In this document: positions 6,688 to 8,844 of the stretch, piece after piece
Layout: each line of letters starts with the position of its first letter
How positions within the stretch are numbered: position 1 is the stretch's first letter
Source of the DNA: an uncultured Peptococcaceae bacterium
GTDB lineage: Bacteria > Bacillota > Peptococcia > Peptococcales > Peptococcaceae
Length of the DNA: 8,844 nt
Direction of reading: 5' to 3'
Assembly: GCA_945949655.1 (NCBI GenBank)
Contig: CAMFFG010000033.1
Coordinates: forward strand, 1 to 8,844
Program-made: the position numbers and the translations under genes
Notes under the pieces: model-generated
Database searches by the model: none
Told to the model about the DNA's origin: nothing
Seen by the model: only the letters and a program-made list of their open reading frames with translations

Positions 6688-6705
6688 AGGAGGTACATGT
6701 ATTAA
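6688..6705 (+). promoter_or_regulatory. AGGAGG ribosome binding site followed by the minimal ORF ATG-TAT-TAA
   Basis: A consensus AGGAGG at 6688-6693 is followed three bases later by ATG (6697), then TAT and a TAA stop (6703-6705), in a different frame from the prepilin peptidase. The codons of the peptidase frame at the ideal distance are GTA (6699) and TTA (6702), neither a normal start. Either a small indel has disrupted the original start, or the two-codon ORF is real and the peptidase is translated by reinitiation. Confidence 0.5.
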
Positions 6706-6722
6706 CGGCTATTGCGGCTGGT

Positions 6723-7358
6723 ATGATAACAGGATCATTTTTATATTTTATGGCCTGGCGGAGGCTGCAGGGGCAGTGGACCATATTGACGGGCGGTTTG
6801 CTTTTCCGGCTGCAGGCGCTATTGTCGGGCGGGCTGATGGCAGTGCTGTTTGTATCGCTGGTGTGGCGGTTTGGGATCAGCTGGCAGATGCTGAAATTTG
6901 CAGTGCTGGGCAGCATTCTGGTGCTGGTGGCGGTGATCGATTATCACAGTTTTTTGATTCCGGACAGACTGCTGGTAACCGGGCTGCTGGCTTATATTCC
7001 GCTCAATCTGCTGTGCGGTGTCAGTCTGGCCCATACGCTGGTGCAGGGGCTGCTTGGTGGCTGTTCGGTAGCGGTACCGCTTCTGCTGGTGGTGCTGGTT
7101 GCCGATGCCGTGATGCAGCAGGAAACCATGGGCGGAGGAGATATTAAGCTGTTTTTTCTGCTGGGTGTGTATCTGGGACCGCTGTTGACCGTGTTTACCT
7201 TATTTGCAGCATGTGTGCTTGGTCTGGCGGGACAGCTGGCCCAGCAGAAACTGGAACCGGGCAAAGCCTTTCCCTTTGGGCCTTTTATTGCGCTGGCTGT
7301 CTGGCCGGTACTGTTGTGGGGGACGTCCTTTGCCCAGTGGTATCTGCAGCTTTTTTGA
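6723..7358 (+). CDS. A24 family prepilin peptidase, short form
   Basis: Type IV prepilin-like leader peptidases are membrane aspartyl proteases that cleave the signal of type IV pilins and competence or secretion pseudopilins. From ATG 6723 the product has 211 residues and about six to seven hydrophobic helices. Catalytic aspartates are D73 in VIDYHSFLIPD and D140 in the MGGGDIKLF (GxGD) motif. GSFLYFMAWRR near the start matches the family's GSFLNVVIYR, and PFGPFI lies near the C-terminus. The CPxC...CxxC cytoplasmic module of full-length enzymes is absent. The start is uncertain: 6723 is the first normal start after the promoter but leaves only three residues before GSFL, whereas the open frame upstream (LTAIAAGM and before) looks like the true first helix. 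A rare CTG at 6666, downstream of AAGGGG at 6650-6655, is another candidate. No pilin genes are adjacent. Confidence 0.85.
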   Translation: MITGSFLYFMAWRRLQGQWTILTGGLLFRLQALLSGGLMAVLFVSLVWRFGISWQMLKFAVLGSILVLVAVIDYHSFLIPDRLLVTGLLAYIPLNLLCGVSLAHTLVQGLLGGCSVAVPLLLVVLVADAVMQQETMGGGDIKLFFLLGVYLGPLLTVFTLFAACVLGLAGQLAQQKLEPGKAFPFGPFIALAVWPVLLWGTSFAQWYLQLF

Positions 7359-7450
7359 AGCGTTGCGTAAGGCAGTGGAGGTAGCCAACACAGCACAATG
7401 ACTGTCTTTTGTGGTGCGTCAAGAATACAGAAAATAAAAAGATTCTCTGC

Positions 7451-7479
7451 TTGTTTCTGCCTGCGAACTTTGTTATCAT
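7451..7479 (+). promoter_or_regulatory. Extended -10 promoter of rapZ-yvcK
   Basis: TTGTTT at 7451-7456 (3 of 6), a 17-base spacer and TATCAT at 7474-7479 (5 of 6) preceded by TGT. The start would be near 7486, about 29 bases before the rapZ ATG. The gap from 7359 to 7450 contains no convincing terminator for the peptidase gene, so read-through is possible. Confidence 0.6.
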
Positions 7480-7514
7480 AAAAAGAGATTGATTTTTCGG
7501 AAGGAGCAGCTGTC

Positions 7515-8366
7515 ATGGTAAATTCAAATTTTGTAATTATAACAGGACTGTCCGGTGCTGGCAAAAGCAACGCGATCAAAGTATTTGAGGATATGGGATA
7601 TTTTTGTGTAGACAATCTGCCTGCTCCGCTGATTCCTAAATTTGCCGAGCTGTGTCTACAGTCCGACGGGAAAGTCAGCAAAATTGCGCTGGTGATCGAT
7701 ATCCGTGGCGATCTGTTTCTGGATGATCTGAATCATAATCTGGATGAACTGCACAATATGGATATTCCTTATCAGATCCTGTTTCTGGAGGCCTCGGATG
7801 ATGTGCTGATCCAGCGGTTTAAGGAGACCCGCCGCAACCATCCGTTAAGCCCGCAGGGCACCATCAGCGAAGGTATTCGTCTGGAACGGCAGAAGCTAAG
7901 CGAACTGCGGGGCCGAGCCGATAAAATTATCGACACATCTCGGCTGAAAGCCAGTGAACTGCGCAGCGAACTGCGCAGCCAGTGGGCCGAGTTCAGCGAT
8001 AAACTGTCAATCAGTATCATCACGTTTGGGTATAAACACGGGATTCCCATCGATACTGACCTTCTAATGGACGTGCGGTTTATTCCCAATCCCTTTTATA
8101 TTCCGGAGTTGCGCCCACTGACCGGGCGGGATCCGGCGGTGCAGGAGTATGTGTTCCGCTCGGCGGAATGTCAGGAATTTTTGCAGAAATTTACCGATCT
8201 GCTGAAATTTCTGCTGCCAAACTATATCAAAGAGGGCAAGACCCATCTCACCATAGGGATTGGTTGCACAGGCGGGCAGCATCGTTCTATTGCCTTGGGG
8301 ATCAAAATCGGACAGATTCTGGAACAGGAAGGTTATCCGGTTAACGTAAAACATCGGGATAACTGA
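7515..8366 (+). CDS. rapZ: RapZ/YvcJ nucleotide-binding protein (RNase adapter family)
   Basis: RapZ proteins bind nucleotides; the E. coli member guides RNase E to the GlmZ small RNA and senses glucosamine-6-phosphate, while the B. subtilis member YvcJ hydrolyses GTP and affects competence. The 283-residue length is typical. Walker A is GLSGAGKS (11-18), followed by MGYFCVDNLP (27-36) and IDIRGD. The C-terminal domain carries the conserved IGCTGGQHRS with C251. ATG 7515 is preceded by AAGGAG at 7501-7506, eight bases upstream. It heads the conserved rapZ-yvcK pair, often followed by whiA, which would lie beyond the window. A 12-base tandem duplication at 7956-7979 gives ELRSELRS (148-155). 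The GlmZ pathway itself is enterobacterial, so the target here is unknown. Confidence 0.95.
   Translation: MVNSNFVIITGLSGAGKSNAIKVFEDMGYFCVDNLPAPLIPKFAELCLQSDGKVSKIALVIDIRGDLFLDDLNHNLDELHNMDIPYQILFLEASDDVLIQRFKETRRNHPLSPQGTISEGIRLERQKLSELRGRADKIIDTSRLKASELRSELRSQWAEFSDKLSISIITFGYKHGIPIDTDLLMDVRFIPNPFYIPELRPLTGRDPAVQEYVFRSAECQEFLQKFTDLLKFLLPNYIKEGKTHLTIGIGCTGGQHRSIALGIKIGQILEQEGYPVNVKHRDN
7956..7979 (+). repeat. Perfect 12-base tandem duplication inside rapZ
   Basis: GAACTGCGCAGC occurs twice in direct succession (7956-7967 and 7968-7979), in frame, encoding ELRS twice. The unit is a multiple of three, so the reading frame is unaffected. Confidence 0.85.
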
Positions 8367-8373
8367 CAGACTT

Positions 8374-8394
8374 GCAGAAAAAGAGATTTTCTGC
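8374..8394 (+). other. Stem-loop between rapZ and yvcK
   Basis: Arms GCAGAAAA (8374-8381) and TTTTCTGC (8387-8394) pair perfectly around the loop AGAGA. No T-run follows, so it is not a standard terminator. It sits 25 bases before the yvcK ribosome binding site and could be an RNA processing or stability element in the rapZ-yvcK transcript. Confidence 0.5.
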
Positions 8395-8418
8395 CGCAGT
8401 CGAACGCGAAAAGCCTGA

Positions 8419-8436
8419 GGGGAGGCGAAAACCATC
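8419..8436 (+). promoter_or_regulatory. Ribosome binding site and apparent ATC start of yvcK
   Basis: GGGGAGG at 8419-8425 is followed by eight bases and then ATC at 8434-8436 in the yvcK frame. The frame is bounded upstream by an in-frame TGA at 8416-8418, and no ATG, GTG or TTG codon lies between that stop and the conserved IVVIGGGTG motif. ATC is therefore the best-placed initiation codon. Confidence 0.6.
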
Positions 8437-8844
8437 GAGTATCGTGAATATAAAAAATGGAAAGAAGAACGCAGTCGCAAAGCTTACAACAAGTGGCGCA
8501 CGCTGCAGCAGGGCCCGCATATTGTGGTGATCGGCGGGGGCACGGGCCTCTCAGTGCTGCTGCGGGGCTTAAAAGAATACACCAGTAATATTACGGCCAT
8601 TGTCTCTGTGGGCGATGACGGCGGCAGCTCCGGCCGCATCCGGGAGCAGTTCGGCATGGTGCCGGTGGGTGATGTGCGCAACTGCATTGTGGCGCTGTCG
8701 GACCGGGAGGATCTGATGGAGCAGCTGTTTGATTACCGTTTTGAGCGGGGCGAGGGGCTGGACGGACACAGTCTGGGCAATCTGCTGCTGGTGGCCATGG
8801 CCTATTTGACCGGCAGCTTTCATGATGCGGTGTCCGATATCAAT
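8434..8844 (+). CDS. yvcK: YvcK/CofD-like UDP-sugar-binding protein (N-terminal part)
   Basis: YvcK (gluconeogenesis factor) proteins are CofD-like; the B. subtilis and Listeria members bind UDP-sugars and are needed for normal cell shape and peptidoglycan synthesis on gluconeogenic carbon sources. The 137 codons in the window show [18 protein letters not shown] (from 30), [19 protein letters not shown] and the HSLGNLLL motif, with no stop before the edge, so the C-terminus is missing. About 29 residues precede the first motif, a charged stretch rich in Lys, Arg, Glu, Trp and Tyr that is longer than the roughly eight residues in B. subtilis. The start assigned is ATC 8434; the only other candidates are CTG 8509 and GTG 8524/8527, all without ribosome binding sites. 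It follows rapZ by 67 bp and is surely co-transcribed. Confidence 0.92.
   Translation, partial: MEYREYKKWKEERSRKAYNKWRTLQQGPHIVVIGGGTGLSVLLRGLKEYTSNITAIVSVGDDGGSSGRIREQFGMVPVGDVRNCIVALSDREDLMEQLFDYRFERGEGLDGHSLGNLLLVAMAYLTGSFHDAVSDIN

Noticed and set aside
6417..6722. N-terminal extension of the prepilin peptidase reaching back into the DegV gene
   Set aside because: The frame is open by chance, but it runs through the DegV gene end, a strong terminator at 6509-6555 and the promoter at 6595-6623, so it cannot be part of the protein from that promoter.
6656..7147. Open frame of 163 codons overlapping the prepilin peptidase in another frame
   Set aside because: It is rich in Gly and Ala with no motifs. 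The overlapping frame carries the aspartyl protease motifs and membrane helices, so this one is a shadow.

Overview
This window is chromosomal housekeeping DNA from a bacterium, most likely an anaerobic Bacillota of intermediate GC (Clostridia or Negativicutes; I cannot narrow it further). The grounds are strong AGGAGG-type ribosome binding sites, the rapZ-yvcK gene order typical of Gram-positive bacteria, a clostridial-type folate cluster with an HD-domain gene and a fused folB-folK gene, and sigma-A promoters that often carry an extended -10 element. I see no phage genes, insertion sequences, CRISPR arrays, tRNA or rRNA.

Layout. Bases 1-404 (minus strand) hold the start of a DUF554 membrane protein. 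Its promoter lies in the 178-bp divergent gap shared with the folate operon. Bases 583-4316 are a compact operon: folC, a small HD-domain phosphohydrolase overlapping folC by 26 bp, folP, a folB-folK fusion and a 74-residue unknown protein. It is closed by an intrinsic terminator at 4419-4457. Together FolB, FolK, FolP and FolC cover the pathway from dihydroneopterin to (polyglutamylated) dihydrofolate. FolE and a recognised dihydroneopterin triphosphate phosphatase are not in the window, and the HD protein is a candidate for a dephosphorylation step.

Bases 4553-5407 encode a short prephenate dehydrogenase (TyrA) with its own promoter. Bases 5614-6447 encode a DegV-family fatty-acid-binding protein, closed by a clear terminator at 6509-6555. 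Bases of about 6700-7358 encode a short A24 prepilin peptidase with its own promoter and an unresolved start codon. From 7451 a promoter drives rapZ (nucleotide-binding regulator) followed by yvcK (UDP-sugar-binding, CofD-like), which runs off the right edge.

The functions are mostly conventional. The points most worth a second look are the start signals of the last two transcription units: yvcK has a strong Shine-Dalgarno but no ATG/GTG/TTG start, only ATC in the right place, and the prepilin peptidase Shine-Dalgarno points at a two-codon out-of-frame ORF. The HD protein in the folate operon, with a six-residue metal-ligand pattern and a C-terminal cysteine cluster, is the best candidate for unassigned biochemistry. 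I found no convincing evidence of a wholly new multi-gene system here.
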